Shown: piece after piece, positions 23,701-31,000 of the stretch
Numbering within the stretch: the stretch's first letter is position 1
Layout: every line of letters starts with the position of its first letter
NCBI GenBank assembly: GCA_030248195.1
Contig: JASAND010006962.1
Span: 1-64,000, forward strand
DNA from: Trissonchulus latispiculum
Taxonomy: Eukaryota > Nematoda > Enoplea > Enoplida > Ironidae
Reading direction: 5' to 3'
DNA: 64,000 nt
Notes under the pieces: model-generated
Told to the model about the DNA's origin: nothing
The model's input: only the letters and a program-made list of their open reading frames with translations
Databases searched by the model: none
Program-made: the position numbers and the translations under genes

Positions 23701-24049
23701 GACTTCCTCGATGCTCTCAGTGGAAGTTGTCGATAGCCAGACTTCCCCGATGCTTTCAGTGGAAGCCGCCAATAGCCAGGCTTCCCCGATGCTTACAGTG
23801 GAAGCCGTCAATAGCCAGGCTTCCCCGATGCCTTCAGCGGGAGCCGACAATAGCCAGGCTTCCCCGATGCTTACAGTGGAAGCCGCCAATAGCCAGGCTT
23901 CCCCGATGCTTACAGTGGAAGCCGTCAATAGCCAGGCTTCCCCGATGCCTTCAGCGGGAGCCGACAATAGCCAGGCTTCCCCGATGCCCTCAGAGGGAGC
24001 CGCCGGTAGCCAGGCTCCCCAGATGCTTTCCATAGAAGCGTCACCCTAA
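17735..24049 (+). CDS. BEL/Pao gag-pol polyprotein
   Basis: Start ATG at 17735 (MDPCSNCHKD); a GTG 30 bp upstream is not a credible start. The product is 2,104 residues, uninterrupted. In order: an N-terminal Cys-rich PHD/FYVE-like finger (CSNCHKD..QCDSC..WWCQDC, residues about 4-31); a charged coiled region (about 130-185); gag; three CCHC-type knuckles (about 418-483); aspartic protease with DAGA in place of D[T/S]G (about 548); RT with SDVEKAFLQVG and a YMDN catalytic box (about 971-974) where YxDD is usual; RNase H (TDASS about 1139, ending NPADVASRG); a linker with three repeats (about 1316-1410); integrase with HHCC and a DDE core including TDNATQF (about 1695) and PWAGGFYERLVG (about 1743-1755); and a C-terminal domain typical of BEL elements. 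The tail (about 1985-2100) is nine 13-residue repeats. It makes cDNA in virus-like particles and integrates it. Confidence 0.94.
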   Translation: MDPCSNCHKDSINGIQCDSCTNWWCQDCINASDPDTLPNALYEALIGKQFKWDCLSCGGSPLPQQLERDGTFSKADLQRLGCSRSLGEGPAGAKGSGHTVVGSGKSNDGPSTPSTPGSEVSDIMRMMVSMMERQDAQRREDLARMERNLAEERKRAEEQRQRDQAQHREDLQMILQHIGRPTTAAPSDTPNPSPTLTKLPKLKLPTFSGDRLHWLNFWESFDINVHSQERLQDKQKLDYLHQSLTGPALDKIKGLGLQGNNYVEAIKILKDEYGRPQDLIEARIKLLQDLPCVKESGSNLENFADEVRAASASLIKLGVPESGLDFQVYALKQKLPHSFQNEMKRLRVMRGKADESWSMKEFLQLLHDIKDLVGTRQAKAKHEPKDAKCEQYHMELQSVGAPTAASFLQSSTKKSERACVFCGKLNHFSDDCKTVSEVPQRKSVMMKDGRCFKCLGKDHQAKACRRNKACFHCKEAGHHSSLCMKRKSRSSNSQHLASVEENPQNEEVSQFQTFLSGPQEVDGIIMATCPTKVSNADTHISTTMNIYMDAGARYTCIDKSSADLLKLKPIRKVVLNTARFNSNQMEKIKADVVKIRLHGEAGFTLDVFAYAIPNMAPPLPIYPTRLSRECWSRIKPFKPKNTPPKKARIVKIDILLGMDHWNEIMGPQVCQAVSVDQHMTIYCTPIGAVLAGSSMQSDTAGLVPVMPAMYCQVRGDVSSLWTLETIGIKPEECKDENSEDKLDKQFKETTTFENGRYYVKWPWKSAQPDIPTNYHQARYRLQRTLDTLCADSTKLGNFNDYNAIIMDQLNKGVIEPVEEAHPRATVVHYISHFPHIRSDRETTKVRIVYDASARTKPHGVSLNDLIHVGKNYLEDIVGLLLRFRTPKVVMTSDVEKAFLQVGLQPEDRDSTRFLWLKNPNDRTVEHNIQIYRFARIPFGVIASPYLLGATINQLLDDHPCEAANRIRGNIYMDNVFMEAGSTEEARDLYKQAKDLFRSASMNLREWLSNSHEFNENLPKEDKVKSPIAKVLGLLWNSETDTLRLKYKPEATDSTATKRSILHGIARVFDPLGLANPIVVLGKLLLQQLWKEGKDWDDRISMEQQKEWEHILESIAGFVSAEFPRRVLVDDANETWLACFTDASSKAYAAVVYLVSPSQNGHKTHLLFSKARVAPIKSAITIPRLELLAVVLGARMLRFVEHELRRSGLKKRLWTDSQIVLQWIRSEKPLEPFVQRRITEIVGSKDIDYLFVGTRDNPADVASRGTSWDNLKKTLWFTGPIWLSRPPEKWPHWQQRKTETEDAIAVSSDIDDKAVSDGAGVYGLRECVRSVDMKPPIVKKDDQGSENGLATDRVLVADCAGVYGLRECVGSVDSTTTLDRKSNHNPATGISSDTGLATDGAGVYRLRKCVRQADSTIAVENNGDQMIGFAAHADQLTQFNYPFHIDPDDFSTSRKLFRVTAYCQRFLDYLQGNKRQSGTLIPQEVEQARLIWIKAVQEGCFGEESSGVRTKFAKQLDLFIDDGGILRCGGRLANAKISAEAKFPILLPKGHHFTKLLIEDAHKRALHFGKRSTLTELRKFYWVPHGLMTVSKVIRSCVICRRTEGGPFKPPRMAQLPEARVSKARPFSHTGLDYLGPVLVKPASKGAEYQKRWIALFTCFATRAVHLELVHDCSSDSAVNVIKRFIARRGCPKVILTDNATQFLKTANILKAIWEDKVGEETYHGITKFFSEEEIDWKTIPERSPWAGGFYERLVGLVKRALKKVLWRASINEDFLSTLLTEIEAVLNGRPLTTLSTDIRDAGVLTPAAFIAPSPELSLPPSAENTDDPDYLPPSLAARQLLSAYKKMQRRLDQFWSIWQTQYLQELKESHRLWFKAHRSEVDRHPEVGEIVLLKDASPRVTWKMARVETLLHGSDGAIRFVQLRFPNGNATRRGIRDLVPLELGFGEDKATAPLTGLLTDLSCRDIPAVSPPTPNENAIGLSEEVVNSQTSSMLSVEVVDSQTSPMLSVEAANSQASPMLTVEAVNSQASPMPSAGADNSQASPMLTVEAANSQASPMLTVEAVNSQASPMPSAGADNSQASPMPSEGAAGSQAPQMLSIEASP
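21677..21970 (+). repeat. Three repeats in the RNase H-integrase linker of the BEL ORF
   Basis: The coding block for GAGVYGLRECV recurs three times about 125 bp apart (near 21683, 21806 and 21929) with almost identical nucleotides, while the spacers between them are unrelated. Confidence 0.75.
23686..24033 (+). repeat. 39-bp tandem repeats encoding the BEL polyprotein tail
   Basis: Nine units of 39 bp encode variants of NSQASPMLTVEAV. Two adjacent units (…MLTVEA… and …MPSAGA…) are themselves duplicated as a block. The repeats run to the stop codon, and a decayed unit follows at about 24064-24080. Confidence 0.85.
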
Positions 24050-24091
24050 CTGTAGTATCACATCTATGCTTTCCCGATGCCGGCGGGAGAA

Positions 24092-24266
24092 TGTTCTGAA
24101 GAAATGACTAAGACTTAATTAAATAGAATATAAAATTGGACAGTTTAGTTTTGTGATCGGATCTAGTACTTTGTTAGTTTTGTTAATCAATACAACAACA
24201 TAGTTAGTCAAGCTGCAACGTGTGTGCAAGCAGCTAGTGGATTTTCGAACAACAATCTATCTGACA
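24092..24266 (+). repeat. BEL element 3' LTR
   Basis: 175 bp, colinear with the 5' LTR apart from two short indels and a few substitutions. Confidence 0.9.
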
Positions 24267-24738
24267 ATTTTCTCAAAAAGCAGATTAATTAAAAGGCTGA
24301 TTAGTGATTTTGCTATGAATAAACCCGAAACAAGTAAAGTTATAAAATTGAGAATTACTATAAACTTAAATATCTTGAACCTGTAGACTTTTGAAAGAAC
24401 ATCTAGACTAATATTACGCAAACTGGCAAACTTGGCTGCATCTGATGATGCTCCACAGAATTACAGGATCAATTGTTATCCCAACTGTGATTTTAAGGGC
24501 AACCATTTCAAGTCAAATTTGAAGTCTCTACTGAATCTTAATTGACAAACATTTTCCTATTTGAATAAATAAATTAATTCATTTGACGCAATTTGAAGTT
24601 GTATAAATTAAATGAGTAAATATATCTTCTTTTCTTGTTGTATTAGTTATTTTATTTGAAATATTTCAAACGTTGCTAAGATTTTTAAATGTTCTTAAAT
24701 GTTGAACAGTTGTACATTGCGAAAAGAAAAATTAATTA
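24267..24738. other. Intergenic, no gene seen
   Basis: AT-rich; no continuation of the TTAA-family copy interrupted at 17507 could be recognised here. Confidence 0.35.
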
Positions 24739-24905
24739 TTTTAACTCTTTTCGTGAATGCACAGAGTTAATTTTAACTCTGCCAATTTGAACTCTTTTAA
24801 CCCTTTGATTTTTAACCCTGCAGAGTTAAAAGAGTTAAATACTAGCAGAGTTAAATTTAACCCTGCGCATTCATGAAAAGGGTTAAAAGGGTTAATTTTA
24901 ACTCT
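24739..24905. repeat. Imperfect palindrome of AACTCT/AGAGTT and AACCC/GGGTT motifs
   Basis: The left arm (TTTTCGTGAATGCACAGAGTTAA...) pairs with the right arm (...TTAACCCTGCGCATTCATGAAAA) around a centre near 24820. The dense AGAGTTAA/GGGTTAA words suggest a MITE with subterminal repeats. Confidence 0.5.
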
Positions 24906-24995
24906 ACTATACTCTACTTTACTCTACCCATTCGCGAAACGCCCTTAGAAAATTATTAAACAATTAAAGTAGCAGAAAATTAATATATAATAGGG

Positions 24996-25112
24996 TTGTC
25001 GCGCCTTTGCTAATGCGCGCAACTGAGATGTCGCGCTTTAGCTAAGTCGCGCCTTTGCTATGTCGCGCTTATAACCATTTGTCGCTCCTTCGTCATGTCG
25101 CGCTTTCGCCAT
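24996..25112. repeat. Degenerate TCGCGC(C/T)TT short tandem repeats
   Basis: About six copies of a roughly 20-bp unit (TGTCGCGCCTTTGCTAA) in otherwise AT-rich DNA. Confidence 0.6.
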
Positions 25113-25210
25113 GTCGCTTCAGTGAGAGCACCCCTGCCGAGCATCTCGCAGGCCATTTCCATTAGGAAGGGCTAAGCTTCCCACTCGTGCTATTATATAA
25201 TCTTGTCTAT

Positions 25211-25374
25211 ATTTAGTTAGTATGTCAAAAAATTTTGCTGGCTTTTTGCACATTTCGCTTTTTTCCTATATACTGATTATAAGCTTTAAAACGATGTGTC
25301 AAATTTTTCCAACTCGCAAAATTGCTAAAATTTATTGCGTTTCAAAATTCCCTCACAAAAAGATACCACCACCT
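25211..25374. repeat. Partial TTAA-family element end
   Basis: ATAAGCTTTAAAACGATGT and the terminal AAAAGATACCACCACCT match the right end of the 4083-5097 element. The final TTAA is lost. Confidence 0.5.
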
Positions 25375-26076
25375 ATGTCCTTATGCCAATATGAAAATTT
25401 CAATGCTACAGCGATTGTAAGGTCAAATACTGCAAGTGGGATTATATGGGATTGGAAAAAGCAAGTTCGGACAAATGGGATGAGATGGGACGGTGAATTT
25501 CAAAATGTGGTGGGATGGGATGGGATCAGAGAGTTCGTCCCATTTGCCAACTCTGGCAACAATGCTATAGAAATTGCAAAATCACGAAAAAACTTATGAC
25601 AAAAAACCTCAATGCTAGGTCGTGTGTTGAAGATAGGACGGAAATCCTCCACGCCAAGCAATTTACGTACAAAACATAGCAATTCAGATGAGTCAACCCG
25701 TTACAAATATACCGCCGCCGGCGGTATAAAAACTTAACAGTAGCCGTGGCTGGGGTCGAGACGTTTAGGGTGAAATGAGGGATATTGTCAGAAGACGAAA
25801 ACCGGTTTTGGGCTCTGGGAAGGCACCAGAATTAAGGTGCCAGATTATAAAAGATATCCGGAGATTGCTCCTGATTTACACTCGGACCCGGGTATATACC
25901 TACTAGCATAGAGCAAGTGAGCGTGCCTCCATTTCGACCAGGTACCAATTTGAGGGTGGGGGATGGTCAGTGGTGTCCAATTCGAAGGGGGTGGGGGTAG
26001 GTTCAGCCATTAGTGTATAAAGGATATGTCACGCTTATGAAATTTAAATATTACTGTTGTCATAATGTAATGTATT

Positions 26077-26097
26077 ATGTACTCTTGGTAAAGGTGA
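26077..26097. repeat. Isolated CAAGAGTACATAAT-family right end
   Basis: ATTATGTACTCTTG at 26084-26097 is the inverted terminus of the family at 46969-47737. Confidence 0.35.
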
Positions 26098-26241
26098 CTT
26101 CGAAATAACATAATACAAATCATTACAATATAGAGCTTTGTGCCCAAACATCTGGTAAGAAAGGTGACTATGGTGCGAAATTCCTACCTCAGCTGTCTGG
26201 ACCTAAGGTGGGATCTAGAGGTGGAACGACTACAGGTTACT

Positions 26242-26905
26242 CACTCTTAAAAAGATTCCTGTAGAAACTACAGGAATTCTTGTAGTTTTTTTACAAAAGT
26301 GCTCCTGTGCAGTCAGTCACTAGCGGAGTTTCCTGTATTTTCCACAAAAGTAAATTTTGTATTTTCTACCGGCCTCTCGAGTAGTAAAAATTACAGGAAT
26401 TTCCTGTAGAAAATACTAAAGAAACCTGTAGTTTTGTTCGACTTTTTGACAATCCTTAGTCAGATGCCAAACCTGTAGTTTTTACTGGAGCGACCTGTTA
26501 ATGGCAAAGGGGGGCAGGTGCGGGGGGGGCGGCCACTCCCAAAATATTTTCGGCAGGGATCGGCCGTTACAAAAAAATCACCCACGGGGTGTTGAAAGAC
26601 TGAAAATTTGAAAAATTCAAAAATTTCAGTCTTCAAAAATTGTGACCACTGTCGCAGGTTGCGTTATCAGCGTATCGAGTACTTTCCTGTAGAGTAAACC
26701 TGTAAACCAGTGAAAACTACACGTTTTATTTGTATTGAATACTAGTCTAACTTGTAATGCATTCTACCAAAGTAGATCCCGTAAATACTACCAAGGGTGA
26801 CCTGTAGAAATTACAAAAGTTAACCTGTATTTTCTACAAAAGCTTTTGTATTTATCATCTACAAAAGTGATACCTGTAGTTTCTACTGGAACATTTCTAA
26901 GAGTG
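26242..26905. mobile_element. CACTA (EnSpm)-type non-autonomous element
   Basis: The termini are inverted: CACTCTTAAAAAGATTCCTGTAG at 26242 and, at the other end, CACTCTTAGAAATGTTCC read inverted from 26905. A 2-bp CT duplication flanks both. The interior is packed with direct and inverted CCTGTAG-xxx-CTACA words, like the subterminal transposase-binding repeats of CACTA elements. CACT[A/C/G] ends with 2-3 bp duplications fit that superfamily. No transposase is present. Confidence 0.65.
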
Positions 26906-27123
26906 CTGGACCGGGCCTATTCTACGAATTTATTCTAAATACTACCTACCTAGGCAAATACTACAAGTTGCTAAGTCAGGATAATCATCTTCGGCGTTAA
27001 TTGATTCTCAACAATGGTAATAGTGGTATTTGCAAGACCCATTCGTCCACTGGACTCCTGTTCTCGAAAACGTTCCGTTTGGTGTGAGGGGGGGGGTAGC
27101 CGAAAGGGGTCCTCGCTTGGTGG

Positions 27124-27440
27124 TGAAGGTTTATCCCAGGAGATATCTCCGTCCTGCCACAGGACATGGGGAGTCGGTGCTCATCCCCGGATTCTCAGCC
27201 GTAGAGCCAGGAGTGTCACCTCAAATGATGACTGCATCCGTGGAAGGGGGGCCCTTCTGCACAGACTCCTGTTACCTTCCCACCGTAGTGGTACCCATTT
27301 ACCTACCAGTTAAGAATGGATAGGTTGGCTAGAGTCGAGAAAGCTTTGTGGCTTCTGGGGATCGATCAACCGACCGTAAGATCGGAAGTTCTGTCCAGCG
27401 TCTTAGATCACTCGGCCATCCCGACCCGCTTGGTGGGGGT
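27124..27440 (-). mobile_element. tRNA-derived SINE, copy 1
   Basis: The minus-strand head (near 27440) has a class-II-tRNA-like A box (GGCCGAGTGATCTAAGACGC) and a B-box-like GATCGATCCCC. The body, through the block at 27150-27290, is closely similar to 41376-41700. Pol III head plus a shared body at two loci is the SINE architecture. The family name is not known to me. Confidence 0.65.
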
Positions 27441-27715
27441 AGCTTTTTATTTTAACGGGGACCACTTTTTGTGACCCCCCCCTAATCGGGGACCATTTTT
27501 TGTGAACTCCCCCCCCTCCCAAACGGGGACCCATTTTCGAATAGAACAAAAACTACCGTAATCCTTTGATAGACCCTCCTCCCAAACGGAGGGGGGGTTT
27601 CTGCTATCTGAGTGGATGTTGGCTCCCCCCCCCCCACCAAACGGAGGGGGGGTATGCGCTGTCGATTTGGTCACCCCCCCCCCCCCACACGGGGGGACAT
27701 TCGCGTATTGTGGGC
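27441..27715. repeat. Cluster of C-run/G-run hairpins
   Basis: At least four units of a form such as CCCCCCACCAAACGGAGGGGGGG, each able to fold as a C-tract/G-tract hairpin with a short AAACG loop, at 27475-27530, 27572-27597, 27626-27650 and 27674-27694. Confidence 0.6.
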
Positions 27716-27890
27716 GGAGCACAGTGGCACGCAATGCCAAGAAGAGAATCCCTCTAGTGGCTTACTCTTCTTCCATAATATAAGGAAATTATGGTCTCTT
27801 GATTCTACCTTAGTGTGAATTGTAAATAACCAATTATTCATGGGAATTGATAACTACAATTTGCAGTGCAAAAGAGGACAACAACTTAGA

Positions 27891-27896
27891 TTTAAT
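27891..27896 (-). terminator. Candidate poly(A) signal of QTRT1
   Basis: ATTAAA on the minus strand about 30 bp past the stop codon. Confidence 0.35.
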
Positions 27897-27924
27897 GAAT
27901 AAAGCATAATACTAAAACAGATCA

Positions 27925-28071
27925 TCATAAACTAATAGAAACAGACGCTAAAGCGTTCACAGCCCAATCTGGATAATTCTGTTTCGGGAAATATTCACGG
28001 AAAAATTCCCGAACAAAATCCGGGAACCGCTGTTCACGAATAGATTGACGGATGGATGACATCAATCGTTG
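27925..28071 (-). CDS. QTRT1: QTRT1 exon 8 (terminal)
   Basis: 48 codons, [20 protein letters not shown]... to ...[12 protein letters not shown] at 27925-27927. Matches the conserved RFPDFVR..F C-terminal helix of the family. Confidence 0.9.
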   Translation of the reverse strand, partial: QRLMSSIRQSIREQRFPDFVREFFREYFPKQNYPDWAVNALASVSISL

Positions 28072-31000
28072 CTGAAATAATAATTTAATAGTCAACCAAT
28101 AGATTAACTAACAAAACATCAATTAGTTCACGAGAGCAAATTAATTCCAAAAGAAACTTGTATAAATGAAAGCAACCTGTAATTAAAATCCATATCTATT
28201 TAAACGGACATTCAACGCAAATTTTAGCAGAAGTTTCCATCATAACTAACGGGTAGCTGAAATTTTCTGAAGTATGGAAGATTGATAAGAAAAGAAAAAT
28301 GTAAAGTCACTACAGCACCTCAGATCCAAAAAATTTGGGCCTCAAGTGAGGATCGAACCCACAACCCTTGGCTTTCTAGGCCAACGCTCTACCGACTGAG
28401 CCACCCAGACACAATACGAACCAGGCAAAAATTTGAATTCGTTGCCCAAACTGCAGTGACACGCTTTTGAATAGGCATACAGCCCTGCTAAGCGAAATAC
28501 TAAAATACTAAAGTGCAATACCATACCATATAAACCAAATTATGAACAGTCACAAAATGACAGGCCACCGTTTCATGCGTTACAATACTGTTCAGGTAGC
28601 TACGACTTAGGCCGGTCGTACAGGTACTGCAGGGGCAGGTGTCGTCTATCGGACGAAAGTCTTGCTTAAATTCCGCATTCCTCAGGGATAGTTGACCACC
28701 GGGTACCAGAGCACAACCGAAACGCTGCAATGCAGAAATAGAGTAAAGCATTAAATTAATTAAATTAATTAAATTAGAGAAAAAAGAGAATGCTGGTAGC
28801 CTGTCGCCTCCCAGCAATGATACACACAAAAGCATATAACAATAAGTTGTATATACTTGCAATCAATAAGTTGTATATACTTGCAAATTGCAATGTACAA
28901 TAAATGACCAACAACAACAATGCCCTAAGAACTTTGTAGGTTGAAAGTTTAGATAGTACGTACTACTTTGCCTTCGTTCAAAACATTTGGCGTTTTCACG
29001 AGGGGGGGGGGGTGGCATATACTTAGCAGAAAAATACTTACATATTTTTACTGATTTTGATCAGTTTTTACACATGACGTCAAAAATGACATTTTGTTGC
29101 AAAAATCTGCTCCCCCTCCTTTTCGGTAGCAAGTCACTCCATCGGCGAGGGGGGGCAATTTTGAGTCCCCCTGAAATTTAGCCTCCAAATAAGCCAGACA
29201 TTTCAGTTATCTATGAAGCGTGTATTCCACTTATGCCTAGTGTAATTGTGCCTACTCCTTTGATGTAGTCGCTCAGCAGTTTCAAAACTCAAAAGTGGAA
29301 TTGTGCCTACTGAGAAAATCTCAAAAGTGGAATTGTGCCTACTCCTTTTATGCTTAGTGCAATTACGCCTACTGTTTGCCTACTAGGTCGTGTAGATAAA
29401 TCTCCGATTACGCAAACTTCAAAGAAGTTCACATTTCAATTTTATTTCAGAATGACAAAGAAATAAAACATCACAGTTTTTGAAAACTGTAATGCTGTTT
29501 TTGCTTCCGAAATATTGTGAAATAAAGTGATCTATGCAGCATGAACATAATTAATTTATGTTTCAAAGTTTCAAAGCTTCAAAGTTCATATTACGAAATA
29601 GAAATTTCAGTTTGAGTTAAAATTTAAAATGGCCTTTTCAATTTCAAACATTACAACAATGAAAAAACTTCAATTTCAATGCAAAAATTTGTAACATTTA
29701 ATAACAAAATATGATGTTAGTTCTATCTTTTGTGCTACGCTGTTATTTGTTCTTACTATTGTTGTTGTATTTTTAATAATCCGGCTATGCAAGTCCATAA
29801 ACATAAAAGATAAAATCAAATATGAAAGTACATTTCAGTAAAGTTCAGACGAAATAGAAGGCACAATTCCACTTTTGAGACTTGTAGTAGGCACAATTTC
29901 ACATCTTAGTTTTGCTTAATGCGAGTAGGCATATTTCCACTTTTGAGTTTTGACGATGAGTAGGCAGAATTCCTCTAGGCATAAGTGGAATAAACACTAT
30001 GAAGGTTTCCCTCCACTCGCCAATTATGTAAAGCCTAATATGCCTACCGCCGTTCGAGTAGGGAATACGCAATCGAACATGTCCACACCCAGGGCACAGC
30101 ATACCACAATGTCAACGGCCATCCTGAAATCAAAGGGAAGGGGCAACATAAAGCTTCACAAATTTTGCACAGTTTAAATCACAAACAAATCATAAATCAC
30201 AAACTGTGAAAGCTTCACAAATTTTGTACACTTTAAATCACAAACAAATCACAAAGCACAAACTTTTCAAAGCTTCACAAATTTTGCACAGTTTAAATCA
30301 CAAACTTTGAGATAATAAAGTGATAATTGTAAGCAAATAAATAGCGCTGTGTGATAATAAAGTGCTATAATTAACAGTGTGTTCAGGAAAATCCTAAAAT
30401 ATTTAACAAAAATAACATTTAACACACACCCCACACCCATGCAGTATCTCGGCTTATCCAGGGGCAGGAAATCCGTGGAAAGACTGACCATTCGCCAAAA
30501 CTGATCCTTTTCTTCGCCCCCGCTCAGACCCCCGATCGCGTAACCGGGCAGATCTCGTTTGATCATTTCTAAACCAACAAGAAGTAATTTTAAAACCAAA
30601 AAAGCATGAAGTTGGCACCACAGAAAGAAAAAACTAATACTTATATCAGCAAATATCAAAAATCTAAAATCTTCATTAACTGTCAGCATTGTATTAATCA
30701 TTTCTAAACCAACAAGAAGTAATTTTCAAATAGAAAGCATGAAGTTGTCACCACCGAAAAGAAAAACGAAAACTTGTATCAGCAAATATCAAAAAATCTA
30801 AAATTTCATCAAATAGACACTGTTGGCCTTGCTGTAGATGCAATAATTCATTATCACCTCAGTTTGGGTTGGATATAAATTTCCTTCTAGCTTGGTGTAA
30901 TTAAACGCCAGACTTATTTCGGCAGAACAGACAAGCAGAGTTGGCGCTGAAAATCCAGGATTCAAATTTCACTTGAATCCTGAAGCTCTAACTTTTGTCG

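Larger units (their letters stand above)
17508..24266 (+). mobile_element. BEL/Pao LTR retrotransposon, nearly intact
   Basis: The element is 6,759 bp. Two LTRs (177 and 175 bp, TG...CA) flank one uninterrupted gag-pol ORF. A primer-binding-like TGGTAGCAGAGC lies just after the 5' LTR (17690-17701) and a purine tract GGCGGGAGAA just before the 3' LTR. The LTRs differ at only a few positions, so insertion is fairly recent. Domain order gag-PR-RT-RH-IN with a BEL-type C-terminal extension assigns the superfamily. The 5-bp flanks (GTGGG and ATTTT) do not match, so no target duplication is visible. Confidence 0.93.

Noticed and set aside
23362..24033. 223-aa minus-strand ORF opposite the BEL tail
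   Set aside because: Shadow of the 39-bp repeats; the plus frame carries the polyprotein.
17503..24271. Target-site duplication of the BEL element
   Set aside because: The 5-bp flanks GTGGG and ATTTT differ, and the right flank does not resume the interrupted TTAA-family element.
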